The position numbers and the translations under genes are program-made. Below, piece by piece: positions 28,114 to 39,480 of a DNA stretch of 64,000 nucleotides (within the stretch, counting starts at the first letter, position 1; each line of letters starts with the position of its first letter). The DNA comes from Chloroflexota bacterium (GTDB lineage: Bacteria; Chloroflexota; Anaerolineae; Anaerolineales; UBA4823): positions 1 to 64,000 of the forward strand of contig JAJUJL010000017.1 in assembly GCA_029265355.1 (NCBI GenBank). Reading direction: 5' to 3'. The notes below the pieces were generated by a model. It made no database searches. It saw nothing but the letters and a program-made list of their open reading frames with translations, and was not told the DNA's origin.

Positions 28114-29049
28114 ATGCGCCTCGGTCAAAACCCTGCTAAGTCCATCGATCACGTCGCCCAGCCTGCCCGGGTGACGGTCGCGATCGTCACTTATATCCCC
28201 TTCCTGAGCGGCTACTACGCCCAAAGTCTGCAAGTGCTCAAAGCCTGCCTGGAGAGCCTCTGGCAAAATACCGGCGAGGCCTATGATCTGCTGGTGTTTG
28301 ACAATGCTTCGTGCAGCGAGGTGCGCAGCTACCTGGTGCAGCAGCAGGCCCAGGAGCGCATCCAGTACCTGGTGCTTGCGGACAAAAACATCGGCAAGGG
28401 CGGCGCCTGGAATTTCATCTTCCAGGCCGCGCCGGGCGAGATTATCGCCTATGCTGACAGCGACGTGCGCTTCAACCCAGGCTGGTTGTCGCAAACTTTG
28501 AAAATCCTGGAGGCCTTTCCTCGCGCCGGCATGGTTACGGCGCGACCGCTGCGCACGCCTGAAGAGTTCTACACCAGCACGCTGGCATGGGCTCAATCCA
28601 ACCCCAGCGTGCACTTCGAGAAAGAGCGCTTCATACCCTGGGAGACTTACCTGGAGCACGTGCTCAGCCTGGGCACCGACGAAGCCCAGGCGCGCCAGTG
28701 GTACGAGTCGCGCCTGGATTACCGCCTGACGCTCGACGGCGTACAGGCTTACATCGGGGCAGCGCATTTCCAGTTTTCTGCTCCCAAAGCTGTGCTGGCG
28801 CAATTCCTCCCCTTCCAAATGGATCGCCCGATGGGACAAGTGCGCGCCCTGGATGAGCGGATGAATGCCGCTGGCTATTTGCGGCTGTGCACCTGCCAGC
28901 CGCTGGTCAAGCACATGGGCAACCGTTTGGATTTCACCCCGCTCCCGGCTGCCAACGCGGTGCGCAAGCCGCGCCTGGTGGATCTACCGCTGGTGCGCAG
29001 ATCCCTGCTCTGGCTGTATGATCGCATCTTCGACCTGTATCACAAATAG
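28114..29049 (+). CDS. Family 2 glycosyltransferase, tandem paralog 1
   Basis: 311 aa. VTVAIVTYIPFLSGYYAQSL, then DLLVFDNASCSEV, NIGKGGAWNFIFQAA and IIAYADSDVRFNPGWL (Asp-Ser-Asp is the DXD metal motif). The next gene has the same layout and almost the same first nine residues (MRLGQNPAK here, MRTGKNPAK there), so the two arose by tandem duplication. Cytoplasmic inverting GT2; donor unknown. Confidence 0.83.
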   Translation: MRLGQNPAKSIDHVAQPARVTVAIVTYIPFLSGYYAQSLQVLKACLESLWQNTGEAYDLLVFDNASCSEVRSYLVQQQAQERIQYLVLADKNIGKGGAWNFIFQAAPGEIIAYADSDVRFNPGWLSQTLKILEAFPRAGMVTARPLRTPEEFYTSTLAWAQSNPSVHFEKERFIPWETYLEHVLSLGTDEAQARQWYESRLDYRLTLDGVQAYIGAAHFQFSAPKAVLAQFLPFQMDRPMGQVRALDERMNAAGYLRLCTCQPLVKHMGNRLDFTPLPAANAVRKPRLVDLPLVRRSLLWLYDRIFDLYHK

Positions 29050-29057
29050 AGAAACAA

Positions 29058-30107
29058 GTGCGCACTGGTAAAAATCCCGCTAAAACCGGACTGCCCGCTT
29101 ACTCGCCCAACCGGCTGGGCGTGGCATTGATCCTGTATATTCCCTTCACCGAGGGTTATTTCGAAAACTCGCTGGAAATTTTCCGCTACCAGGTAGAAAG
29201 CCTGCGCGCCGCCACCAGCCAGCCGTTCGACTTGCTGGTATTCGATAACGGCAGTTGCGCGCCGGTGGTTGCTGAGCTGCAAGCGATGCACGCCCGGGGC
29301 TGGATCGACTGGCTGCTGCTCTCGCGCCACAACATGGGTAAAGCTGGCGCCTGGAACTGGATTTTTTCCGCGATGCCCAACGAACTCATCTGCTACGCCG
29401 ACTCTGATGTGCTCTTTCGCCCGGGTTGGTTGGAGGCCTCCTTGGAAGTGTTGGAAGCCTTTCCTCAAGCGGGGATGGTCGCCGCCCAGCCCAATTTCTA
29501 CGATGTCTTGGAAGGAAAGGGAAAGGCGCACACAGCTCTCCTGCAGGATGATAACTTCGTGCTGGGTGAATACCACCCGGCGCCGGAGATCGTGGACGAA
29601 TACTGCCTGGGTATCAACGCAGACCCGGAGCTGGCAGCCCGCTTCCATGCTAACCCCCTGCCTGCCGTGACCAACCGCCAGAAGAGCGTGCAGGCGGTCT
29701 TGGGCGCTTCGCACATGCAGTTCATCATTCCTCGCCGGGTGGCGCGCCAGGTGACGCCGCTGCCCGCCACGCGCGGCCTGCTGCGCAAAGAGACCATGTC
29801 GCTGGACTACCGCACCGATGAGCTTGGTTACCTGCATCTGTCGGTGCTCAAACCCTACGTGTTTCACATGGGCAATACGATAAACGAGCGCTTGCTCGTG
29901 GAAGTGGCCCAGATCACCGGAAAGTCTGGCAACAGGCGCCTGGGCTTCTCACCAGGCGCGCCGCGTGCCCATAAGCCTGCCCAGAAGCTCTCCCCAGCCA
30001 TGCGCGGCGCCCTGGCGCTTTCCAAAAGACCGCGCTTTCAGCGCCTGTTCTTGCGCCTGTACGATTTCCTGTTCCGGGTCTTGTACACCGAGGGGCAGAA
30101 GCGATGA
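29058..30107 (+). CDS. Family 2 glycosyltransferase, tandem paralog 2
   Basis: 349 aa, GTG start. VALILYIPFTEGYFENSLEI, DLLVFDNGSCAPVV, NMGKAGAWNWIFSA and LICYADSDVLFRPGWL align colinearly with the gene just upstream, with a longer central loop (residues about 150-200) and a longer basic C-terminus. A duplicated pair like this usually adds successive similar sugars. The stop overlaps the next start as ATGA. Confidence 0.82.
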   Translation: MRTGKNPAKTGLPAYSPNRLGVALILYIPFTEGYFENSLEIFRYQVESLRAATSQPFDLLVFDNGSCAPVVAELQAMHARGWIDWLLLSRHNMGKAGAWNWIFSAMPNELICYADSDVLFRPGWLEASLEVLEAFPQAGMVAAQPNFYDVLEGKGKAHTALLQDDNFVLGEYHPAPEIVDEYCLGINADPELAARFHANPLPAVTNRQKSVQAVLGASHMQFIIPRRVARQVTPLPATRGLLRKETMSLDYRTDELGYLHLSVLKPYVFHMGNTINERLLVEVAQITGKSGNRRLGFSPGAPRAHKPAQKLSPAMRGALALSKRPRFQRLFLRLYDFLFRVLYTEGQKR

Positions 30108-30982
30108 AAGCCGGGCTGCTGGAACGGCTGGTGTGCGTGGCTTGCGGTGGAGAGCTTGCGCCAACCTCCAACCGAGAATTGGTTTGCCGAGCCTGCGGGC
30201 GACAAACGCCTGTGCATATCGGCGAAGAGTCGCGCGAAATCCCCATCTTCACACCCCCGCCGCCAGGTTTGCAGCCCTCCCCGCGCCTGGCGCGCGGTCC
30301 TGAGCTGGGCACACCCTGGCGGCGCGCCAACTGGCGTTTTCTGGAAGCCGAAGCAAATCACCTGCCAGCGGAAGCCGCCCTGCTCGATGTGGGCGCCGGG
30401 CGCGGTGATTTCGCCGACCTGTTCAGCGGACGGAACTATTACGCCCTGGATGTTTACCCCTATCCCGAAGTCGATCTGGTCTGCGACCTGTCGCACACCA
30501 ACCCCCTGCGCGCTGCAAGCTTCGACGCCGTGTTGTTAATGAATGTGCTGGAGCACGTCTATGACGGGCGCAGTCTGCTGCGCAGCCTGGCCCACATCTT
30601 GAAGCCCGGCGGGGTCCTGATCGTCGCCATACCCTTCATGGTCAAGATGCACCAGGTGCCGGTTGATTTTGCCCGCTACACCCATTACGCTCTGCAGCGC
30701 ATGGGAGAGGACAGCGGGCTGGCGCTGGACAAGCTGGAGGGCTTTTACGACCCGGTTTCCCTGCTGGGGGAAGGGATCGGAAATCTAAAAAATGCGGTGC
30801 TGCCTACGCTGCACGGCTGGCGGCGCTATGCTGGCAAAGCGTTGGCGCTGGGGTTGGCGGCGCTCTCCGCTGGATTGCGGGGAGTGCTCGGCCCAGGCAA
30901 GCTGAGACCTCCGGCGGAGGCGCGCAGCCTGGCTCCAACTGGTTATCACCTGGTCTATCGAAAAATTCCACCCGCGGATTAA
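30104..30982 (+). CDS. Class I SAM-dependent methyltransferase with N-terminal zinc ribbon
   Basis: 292 aa. The N-terminal 35 residues hold VCVACGGEL and VCRACGRQ, a Trm112-like ribbon. The core has LLDVGAGRGDFADLF (motif I), LDVYPYPEVDLVCDLS, FDAVLLMNVLEHVYDGRSLL and LKPGGVLIVAIPFMVKMHQV. This is the second zinc-ribbon methyltransferase of the locus. Start overlaps the previous stop as ATGA. It likely methylates a sugar or an acyl-linked group of the glycan. Confidence 0.83.
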   Translation: MKAGLLERLVCVACGGELAPTSNRELVCRACGRQTPVHIGEESREIPIFTPPPPGLQPSPRLARGPELGTPWRRANWRFLEAEANHLPAEAALLDVGAGRGDFADLFSGRNYYALDVYPYPEVDLVCDLSHTNPLRAASFDAVLLMNVLEHVYDGRSLLRSLAHILKPGGVLIVAIPFMVKMHQVPVDFARYTHYALQRMGEDSGLALDKLEGFYDPVSLLGEGIGNLKNAVLPTLHGWRRYAGKALALGLAALSAGLRGVLGPGKLRPPAEARSLAPTGYHLVYRKIPPAD

Positions 30983-31037
30983 AAACGCGAGCCGAGCAGA
31001 GAACCACCCAAACAAACAGGAGCTTTTTAAACTTTCG

Positions 31038-32501
31038 ATGTTGCCATCTAAACGAGTGTTCATCTGCGCCGACCACGGCCTGGCTGTTTTCTACTTCCTG
31101 CAGAGTGACATCATCCCTACCCTGCTAGAAGCGGGCGCCGAAGTGATCGTGCTCACCGAAGACGCCAGCAAAGAGCTGATTGCAGAAAAATACGGGCGAC
31201 CGGGCGTCGCTTTCGAAGGTCTGCGATTGGAAAAAGTGAACCAATACACACGCCGCGTCTCTCCGACCCTGCAATGGTGGTTGGACTTTCTGCGCCGCGC
31301 CGGCGCGGCCGGCGGCACCAATCTTGCGGTGGTTGACAGCTACATCCAGCAGGTGAAAAGCGAAGCGCACGCCCGCCGGCGGCAGCTCTTCCCCTTGATG
31401 GAGAGCGTCGCACGCCTGATGCGCTCATCACGGCTCATGCGCCGTATGCTGCGCTTCGCACAGCGGCGCTTCACACCTTCGATTTACACTGACCTGTTCG
31501 AAAAATACCAGCCCGACCTGGTGATTGCTGGCTCGCCCGGCTTCCGCCAGGATCGTTACCTGCTACGCGAGGCGGCAAAGCGCAAGATCACCACCGCCGC
31601 AGCCATTATCAGTTGGGACAGCTCGTCCAGTTACGGCCTGCCCGGCGCAGATGTGGACTGGATCACCTGCTGGTCGGATGTTCAAAAGCAGGAGCTGGTC
31701 GGCGGCGGCGATTGGCGCCCAGAACGGGTCCACGTGGCGGGCATGCCGCCTTATGATGGCTATGTGCGCGGCGAATGGCTGTTGTCCCGGGAGGAGTATT
31801 TTCGCCTGCACAACCTCGACCCACAGCGTAAGCTGCTCGCCTATGCCAGCAGCTTCGTGAGCTGGTCGCCGAATATTCAAAACGTAGAAGCGCTGGCTCG
31901 CCTGGTCAGCCAGGAGCGCCTGGTCGAACCCACCCAGCTTTTGGTGCGTCTGCATCCCATTCACATGAGCGGTCACTATGTCCAGGAAGCCGAGCGCATT
32001 CGCCAACTCGCTCGAGAGCTGCCCAACATTCACGTGGTCGAACCGGTGCCCCTGGGCGCTTTGGGACACTATTCCGGCGAAGATATGGCAGAAAAGACCT
32101 CCATGATGGCGCATGCAGATATTTTCTTGACCGTGTATTCCACGATGTGCGTTGAGGCTTCTTTTCAGCAACGTCCTATCGTCAGCGTGTGCATCGACTC
32201 GCAGGAAGGCTACCCCGGAAAATACTGGGTGCCCATGTCGCAGATCGGCGTTTGGCCCACGCATTCGCGCTTTCGCACTTCAGGAGCGGGTATCGTGGCG
32301 CTGGATGAGGAAAGCTTGCGCCAGGCTCTGAACGTCTACCTGGTCGAACCGCAGCGTGATCAGGAAGCGCAGCGCCGCTTCCTTCTTCAAGAATGCACCT
32401 ATATCGATGGTACTGCCGGCAGGCGCACCGGCGAGTTTTTTGCCTCTCTGCTCAACAGCAACCGCACCCATCCCAATGGAGCCTCCCATGCCCGGCATTA
32501 G
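31038..32501 (+). CDS. GT-B-like protein, possible CDP-alcohol or nucleotide-sugar phosphotransferase
   Basis: 487 aa. N-terminal RVFICADHGLAVFYFLQSDI; VIAGSPGFRQDRYLLREAAK and AAIISWDSSSSYG in the middle; the C-terminal half has LLVRLHPIHMSGHY and MMAHADIFLTVYSTMCVEAS followed by QRPIVSVCID. The pattern of a conserved HP dipeptide and a STMCVEA loop is shared with CDP-glycerol glycerophosphotransferases and UDP-GlcNAc-epimerase-like GT-B proteins. It probably transfers a nucleotide-activated group onto the glycan. The 55-base gap before it has no recognisable promoter. Confidence 0.6.
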   Translation: MLPSKRVFICADHGLAVFYFLQSDIIPTLLEAGAEVIVLTEDASKELIAEKYGRPGVAFEGLRLEKVNQYTRRVSPTLQWWLDFLRRAGAAGGTNLAVVDSYIQQVKSEAHARRRQLFPLMESVARLMRSSRLMRRMLRFAQRRFTPSIYTDLFEKYQPDLVIAGSPGFRQDRYLLREAAKRKITTAAAIISWDSSSSYGLPGADVDWITCWSDVQKQELVGGGDWRPERVHVAGMPPYDGYVRGEWLLSREEYFRLHNLDPQRKLLAYASSFVSWSPNIQNVEALARLVSQERLVEPTQLLVRLHPIHMSGHYVQEAERIRQLARELPNIHVVEPVPLGALGHYSGEDMAEKTSMMAHADIFLTVYSTMCVEASFQQRPIVSVCIDSQEGYPGKYWVPMSQIGVWPTHSRFRTSGAGIVALDEESLRQALNVYLVEPQRDQEAQRRFLLQECTYIDGTAGRRTGEFFASLLNSNRTHPNGASHARH

Positions 32502-33552
32502 CCAACGCCTCAAGATCGCTGCTCGCGCCCTGCTCGGGCAGGCGCCTAAACTGGATACCCAACAACACCTCAGGCGCAGCCCAATGCCTGCCATCACCGC
32601 CGAGCAGGTGGTTGAGGCCCGCCAATTCTTTCCGCTGGATAAGTTCTTTATCTACGGTCATGCCCGCTCCGGCACCACGCTGCTGACCCGCCTGGTGCGA
32701 TTGCACCCCCATGTGCATTGCAACTACCAGGCGCATTTCTTCACCCGCCAGCCGCTGCTGCAAGCGCTGGTGGCTGATGAAGAGGTCGCTTCCTGGCTGT
32801 CGCGACGCAGTAATCGCTGGAACCGCGGGCAAGACCTCTCGCCGCTGGTGCTGCGCGCTGTGGCCGACTTTATCATGGAGCGGGACGCGCGCTACGCAGG
32901 CAAAGGCGGGCCGGGCTGCGTGGTGGGCGATAAAAGTCCCAACAGCCTGCTGGATGGCGAGGCGGTGCGCCACATGTGTCAGGTCTACCCAGACGCCAGG
33001 CTGGTCTTCATCGTGCGCGATGGGCGCGACGCAGCCGTGTCACACCGCTTCCAGACATTCATCGACCGCCCGCAGCACCTGGATGCGGAAGGGCGGCGCA
33101 TCCGCGAAGATTTCGCTCGCAACCCCGAGCCGTACCTGAAAGGTCAGCGCTCCATCTTCAGCGAAAAAGCGCTGCGCCAGGCAGCAGAGGGCTGGGCGCA
33201 CAACGTCGAGGATACCCACCGCACCGCACAGCAATTGATACCGGCGCAGTATCACACTCTGCGCTATGAAGACATGCTGGCGCGTCCCGGGGAAGTCATG
33301 CGGAGCCTGTGGCGCTTCCTGGGCGTGGATGCCAGCCTGCCCGGGTTGGAAGAGGCGCTGCAAGCCGAGCTGCAGCAGAACCCTGATGCTGATTGGCAGC
33401 AAGAGAAAGCGGGCGAAATCGCCAGCGCACTGACCAAGGGCAAACGCGGCACCTGGCAGGAGCTGTTCACGGCACGCGATCGGGAAATCTTCAAACAAGC
33501 CGCTGGCGAGACCTTGGTGGCGTGGGGCTACGAGAAAGACCTGGAGTGGTAG
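32488..33552 (+). CDS. PAPS-dependent sulfotransferase
   Basis: 354 aa from ATG 32488 (ATG 32476 also possible); the frame is open back to 32356 but overlaps the previous gene. GHARSGTTLL at residues 57-66 is the 5'-phosphosulfate-binding loop, and VRDGRDAAVSH at 176-186 is the 3'-phosphate-binding motif, as in Sulfotransfer_3 proteins. It would transfer sulfate from PAPS to a sugar hydroxyl. The ATP sulfurylase-APS kinase fusion at 36774 can supply the PAPS. It differs in sequence from the paired sulfotransferases at 49865 and 50743, so it probably modifies another position. Confidence 0.85.
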   Translation: MPGISQRLKIAARALLGQAPKLDTQQHLRRSPMPAITAEQVVEARQFFPLDKFFIYGHARSGTTLLTRLVRLHPHVHCNYQAHFFTRQPLLQALVADEEVASWLSRRSNRWNRGQDLSPLVLRAVADFIMERDARYAGKGGPGCVVGDKSPNSLLDGEAVRHMCQVYPDARLVFIVRDGRDAAVSHRFQTFIDRPQHLDAEGRRIREDFARNPEPYLKGQRSIFSEKALRQAAEGWAHNVEDTHRTAQQLIPAQYHTLRYEDMLARPGEVMRSLWRFLGVDASLPGLEEALQAELQQNPDADWQQEKAGEIASALTKGKRGTWQELFTARDREIFKQAAGETLVAWGYEKDLEW

Positions 33553-33562
33553 GCGGAACCTG

Positions 33563-34609
33563 ATGCGTTTTTTGATCGTTGGCCTGGGTTCGATTGGGCG
33601 GCGCCATCTGCAAAACCTGCTGGCGCTGGGTGAGCGCGATGTGGTTCTGCTGCGCACTTTCCGCAGCACGCTCCCCGATGACGACCTGGCCGTTTTCCCC
33701 ACCGAAACCAGGCTGGAAGACGCCCTGGCGCACCGTCCCGACGCGGTGATCATTGCCAACCCAACCGCGCTGCATCTGCAAGTTGCCATTCCGGCCGCGC
33801 GCCAGGGTTGCCACCTGCTGTTGGAAAAACCGATTTCTCATTCCCTGCACGGCGTGGATGAGCTGCAGCGCGCTGTGCAACAGGGAGGCGGCCAGGTGCT
33901 CACCGCCTTTCAATTCCGCTTTCATCCCGGCCTGCAAACCGCCGCCCGGCTGCTATCAGAAGGCGCGATTGGCAGGCCGCTCTCGGTGCGCGCCCATTGG
34001 GGTGAATACCTGCCTGGCTGGCACCCCTGGGAAGACTATCGCCGCAGTTACAGTGCTCGCTCCGATCTGGGAGGCGGGGTCATCCTGACCCTTTGCCATC
34101 CCCTGGATTATCTGCGCTGGATGCTGGGAGAAGTGCAGGCTTTGTGGGCATTCGCTGGTCGTTTGGGAGATCTTGAGTTGGATGTGGAAGACACCGCCGA
34201 AATCGGGCTGCGCTTCCAAAACGGAGCGCTCGGCAGCGTGCATCTCGATTACAATCAAAGGCCCGAAAGCGCGCATTGGCTGGAGCTGATCGGCGCTCAG
34301 GGAACCCTGCGCTGGGACAACCGGGATGGCTCCGTTGAGCTTCGTCATATTGATAAATCTGCCAGCTTGCCTGGCCTTCGCCGCATCGAAAGAGAGAACC
34401 ATCCCGCCGGGCAAGGCGCGATCCTGAGATACGAGCCGCCGGCGGGTTTCGAGCGCAACGATTTGTTCCTGGATGAGATGCGCCATTTTATTCATGTTGC
34501 GCGCGGCGAAGCGCAACCGGTGTGCACATTACAGGATGGGTTGCGCGCCCTCGAACTGGCGCTGGCCGCCCACCGGTCTGCTGAACAGGATGAGGTGATA
34601 CGATGGTAG
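33563..34609 (+). CDS. Gfo/Idh/MocA-family oxidoreductase
   Basis: 348 aa. FLIVGLGSIGRRHLQNLLAL binds NAD(P); CHLLLEKPISHSLHGVDEL has the Glu-Lys-Pro catalytic signature, and LGGGVILTLCHPLDYLRWML holds the His-x3-Asp-type active-site residues. Such enzymes oxidise, reduce or epimerise sugars or nucleotide sugars. Relatives next to NeuA/NeuB genes make nonulosonate precursors or modify the nonulosonic acid. The next gene starts seven bases before its end, linking it to the NeuA-HAD/NeuB pair. Confidence 0.85.
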   Translation: MRFLIVGLGSIGRRHLQNLLALGERDVVLLRTFRSTLPDDDLAVFPTETRLEDALAHRPDAVIIANPTALHLQVAIPAARQGCHLLLEKPISHSLHGVDELQRAVQQGGGQVLTAFQFRFHPGLQTAARLLSEGAIGRPLSVRAHWGEYLPGWHPWEDYRRSYSARSDLGGGVILTLCHPLDYLRWMLGEVQALWAFAGRLGDLELDVEDTAEIGLRFQNGALGSVHLDYNQRPESAHWLELIGAQGTLRWDNRDGSVELRHIDKSASLPGLRRIERENHPAGQGAILRYEPPAGFERNDLFLDEMRHFIHVARGEAQPVCTLQDGLRALELALAAHRSAEQDEVIRW

Positions 34610-35805
34610 CGAAAAACGTTGCAGAGCAAACCGCCCTTCAGGTGCTGGCGATCATTCCAGCGCGCGGCGGGTCGAAGGGCATTCCCCGCAAGAACGTGCG
34701 CAGCCTGGCCGGGCATCCGTTGATCGCCCACAACATACGCCAGGCAAGGCAGGCGCGCCTGGTGAACCGGGTGGTTGTTTCAACTGACGATCCCGAAATT
34801 GCCGCTGTCTCACAGGCGTATGGAGCGGAAGTTGTCTGGCGCCCGGCTGAAATCAGCGGCGATACAGCTTCATCGGAGCTGGCGCTGCTGCATGCTCTGG
34901 AGCACCTGGCGCAGAGCGAAGGGTACCATCCCGACTTGCTGGTCTTCTTGCAATGCACCTCCCCGCTGACAGCAGCGCAAGACATCGATGGAACCGTACA
35001 GGCTTTGCTGGACGAGGCAGCGGATAGCGCTCTAGCGGTTATCCCGTTCCACTACTTCTTGTGGCGCCGCCAGGCGGATGGCGATGCAACCGGAATCAAT
35101 CATGATAAACGCGTGCGCCCGCTGCGCCAGGAGCGCGAGCCGCAGTACTTGGAGACCGGGGCAGTGTACGTGATGCGCGTGCCCGGCTTTCTCCAGCACC
35201 GCCACCGTTTCTTTGGAAAAACAGCGCTGTATGAGATGCCCGCCGAGCGCCGCCTGGAGATCGACGACCCGGTCGACTTTCAAGTTGCTGAGGTGCTCAT
35301 CCGCTCCCAGGAGCGCGCCAGCCGCGCCGAGCTTTTACCTGAGAAACTCGCTGCCCTGGTGTTGGACTTCGACGGCGTATTCACCGATGACAAGGTGATT
35401 GTGCTGCAAGATGGGCGCGAAGCCATCGTCGCCAGCCGCAGCGATGGTTGGGGCATTTCCCAGCTTAAGAAGACTGGTCTGCCGATCTTGATCCTGTCGC
35501 GGGAGGTGAACCCAGTGGTGCAAGCGCGCGCCGATAAACTGGGTTTACCCTGCTTGCATGGCGTAGAGGAAAAGTGGGAAATTCTGAGCCACTGGCTGAG
35601 CCTGCAAGAAATTGACCCCCGAGATGTGATTTACGTCGGCAATGACCTGAACGACCTGTCCTGCATGCAGCGGGTGGGCTGCCCGGTGGCGGTTGCCGAT
35701 GCCCATCCCACCATCCGCAACCAGGCGCGCATCGTGCTTTCGCATAACGGCGGCAACGGCGCGATCCGGGAAATTTGTGAATTGATACTGGAATCGAGAG
35801 GCTAG
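34603..35805 (+). CDS. neuA: Bifunctional acylneuraminate cytidylyltransferase / KdsC-type HAD phosphatase
   Basis: 400 aa fusion. Residues about 10-235 are a NeuA-type CMP-sugar synthetase (AIIPARGGSKGIPRKNV, FLQCTSPLTAAQDID, RLEIDDPVDF). Residues about 245-400 are a HAD phosphatase of the KdsC/NeuA-C type: VLDFDGVFTDDKVI (nucleophile Asp), ILSREVNPVVQARA and YVGNDLNDLSCMQ. In animals and some Bacteroides the same pairing occurs where the NeuB product is a 9-phosphate that must be dephosphorylated before CMP transfer. It overlaps the oxidoreductase upstream and is six bases before a NeuB gene, so all three likely form one pathway unit. Possible product: CMP-KDN or another CMP-nonulosonate (inference). 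Confidence 0.88.
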   Translation: MVAKNVAEQTALQVLAIIPARGGSKGIPRKNVRSLAGHPLIAHNIRQARQARLVNRVVVSTDDPEIAAVSQAYGAEVVWRPAEISGDTASSELALLHALEHLAQSEGYHPDLLVFLQCTSPLTAAQDIDGTVQALLDEAADSALAVIPFHYFLWRRQADGDATGINHDKRVRPLRQEREPQYLETGAVYVMRVPGFLQHRHRFFGKTALYEMPAERRLEIDDPVDFQVAEVLIRSQERASRAELLPEKLAALVLDFDGVFTDDKVIVLQDGREAIVASRSDGWGISQLKKTGLPILILSREVNPVVQARADKLGLPCLHGVEEKWEILSHWLSLQEIDPRDVIYVGNDLNDLSCMQRVGCPVAVADAHPTIRNQARIVLSHNGGNGAIREICELILESRG

Positions 35806-35811
35806 AAGAGT

Positions 35812-38558
<2,747 letters not shown>

Positions 38559-38570
38559 CAGCACACCTTC

Positions 38571-38608
38571 TGGGTGTTGGCTGCGATAAGGCTTGCAGCC
38601 AGCACCCA
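38571..38608. repeat. Long intergenic hairpin between the PAPS synthase and SDR genes
   Basis: GGGTGTTGGCTGC (38572-38584) pairs with GCAGCCAGCACCC (38595-38607) around a 10-base loop, with one G-T wobble and one extra T-A pair outside. It starts 13 bases after the stop of the PAPS synthase and ends 15 bases before the SDR start. There is no T-run on the plus strand, so it may stabilise the upstream mRNA end or reduce read-through rather than act as a full terminator. Confidence 0.55.
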
Positions 38609-38622
38609 ACCAGACTGGATAT

Positions 38623-39480
38623 ATGACAGAACTCTCAAAAATGTTCGATTTGACCGGCAGAACGGCGGTTGTTACGGGCGGCGCTGGTCTGCTGGGCAAA
38701 GAATTCTGCCGCACCCTGGTACAGGCTGGTGCATCGGTCGTCGTGGCCGACATCTCGGCCGCGGCAGCCGAGCAGACCGCGCAGGAGATCGCCGCTGATG
38801 CAGCCGGCTCTCCAGCGCGAGCGCTGGCAATCGCTTGCGATGTCGCCAGCCCACAGTCGGTGCAGGCCATGGTCACCCAGACCCGTCGCGTATTCGGAAG
38901 CCTGGATATTTTGGTGAACAGCGCGGCGATGGACCCCAAGGTCGATTCGCAAGCCAATTTGCAAGATGGGCTGTCCCAGCATGGCGAGCGCACGAACGCC
39001 TTTGAGGATTACCCCCTGCAAGCCTGGAACCAGGCTTTGGAGGTCAACCTGACTGGAGCCTTTTTGTGCTGCCAGGCTGCCGGGCGTGTCATGCTGGAGC
39101 AAGGACGCGGTGTGATCATTAACCTGTCTTCCATCTACGGACTGACCGCCCCAGACCAGCGCCTGTACCAGAGGGAAGGCAGACCACCCCAGTACAAGCC
39201 CGTGTATTACACAGTGACCAAAGCTGGCATCATCGGGCTGACCAGCTACCTGGCCGCTTACTACGCTGGCAAGAACATTCGCGTCAACGCTCTCACGCCC
39301 GGCGGCGTATTCAATGGTCACGACGCAGCTTTCGTCCAGGCCTACTCCGCCAGAGCAATTCTGGGGCGCATGGCAGACAAGCGTGATATGAACGGCGCGC
39401 TGCTGTTCCTGGCATCCGATGCCTCTGCTTACATGACCGGGGCAAACCTGATCGTTGATGGAGGTTGGACAACTTGGTAA
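38623..39480 (+). CDS. Short-chain dehydrogenase/reductase
   Basis: 285 aa from ATG 38623 (an in-frame ATG at 38593 lies inside the hairpin region and is unlikely). VVTGGAGLLGKEFCRTLVQA binds NAD(P); ILVNSAAMDPK is the N-A-A/G strand; NLSSIYGLTAPDQRLYQREG supplies the catalytic Ser; and PVYYTVTKAG gives Tyr-x3-Lys. VNALTPGG and GANLIVDGGWTTW complete a classical SDR. Similar SDRs beside NeuA/NeuB genes in flagellin-glycosylation loci reduce or oxidise sugar intermediates. The next gene overlaps it. Confidence 0.85.
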   Translation: MTELSKMFDLTGRTAVVTGGAGLLGKEFCRTLVQAGASVVVADISAAAAEQTAQEIAADAAGSPARALAIACDVASPQSVQAMVTQTRRVFGSLDILVNSAAMDPKVDSQANLQDGLSQHGERTNAFEDYPLQAWNQALEVNLTGAFLCCQAAGRVMLEQGRGVIINLSSIYGLTAPDQRLYQREGRPPQYKPVYYTVTKAGIIGLTSYLAAYYAGKNIRVNALTPGGVFNGHDAAFVQAYSARAILGRMADKRDMNGALLFLASDASAYMTGANLIVDGGWTTW

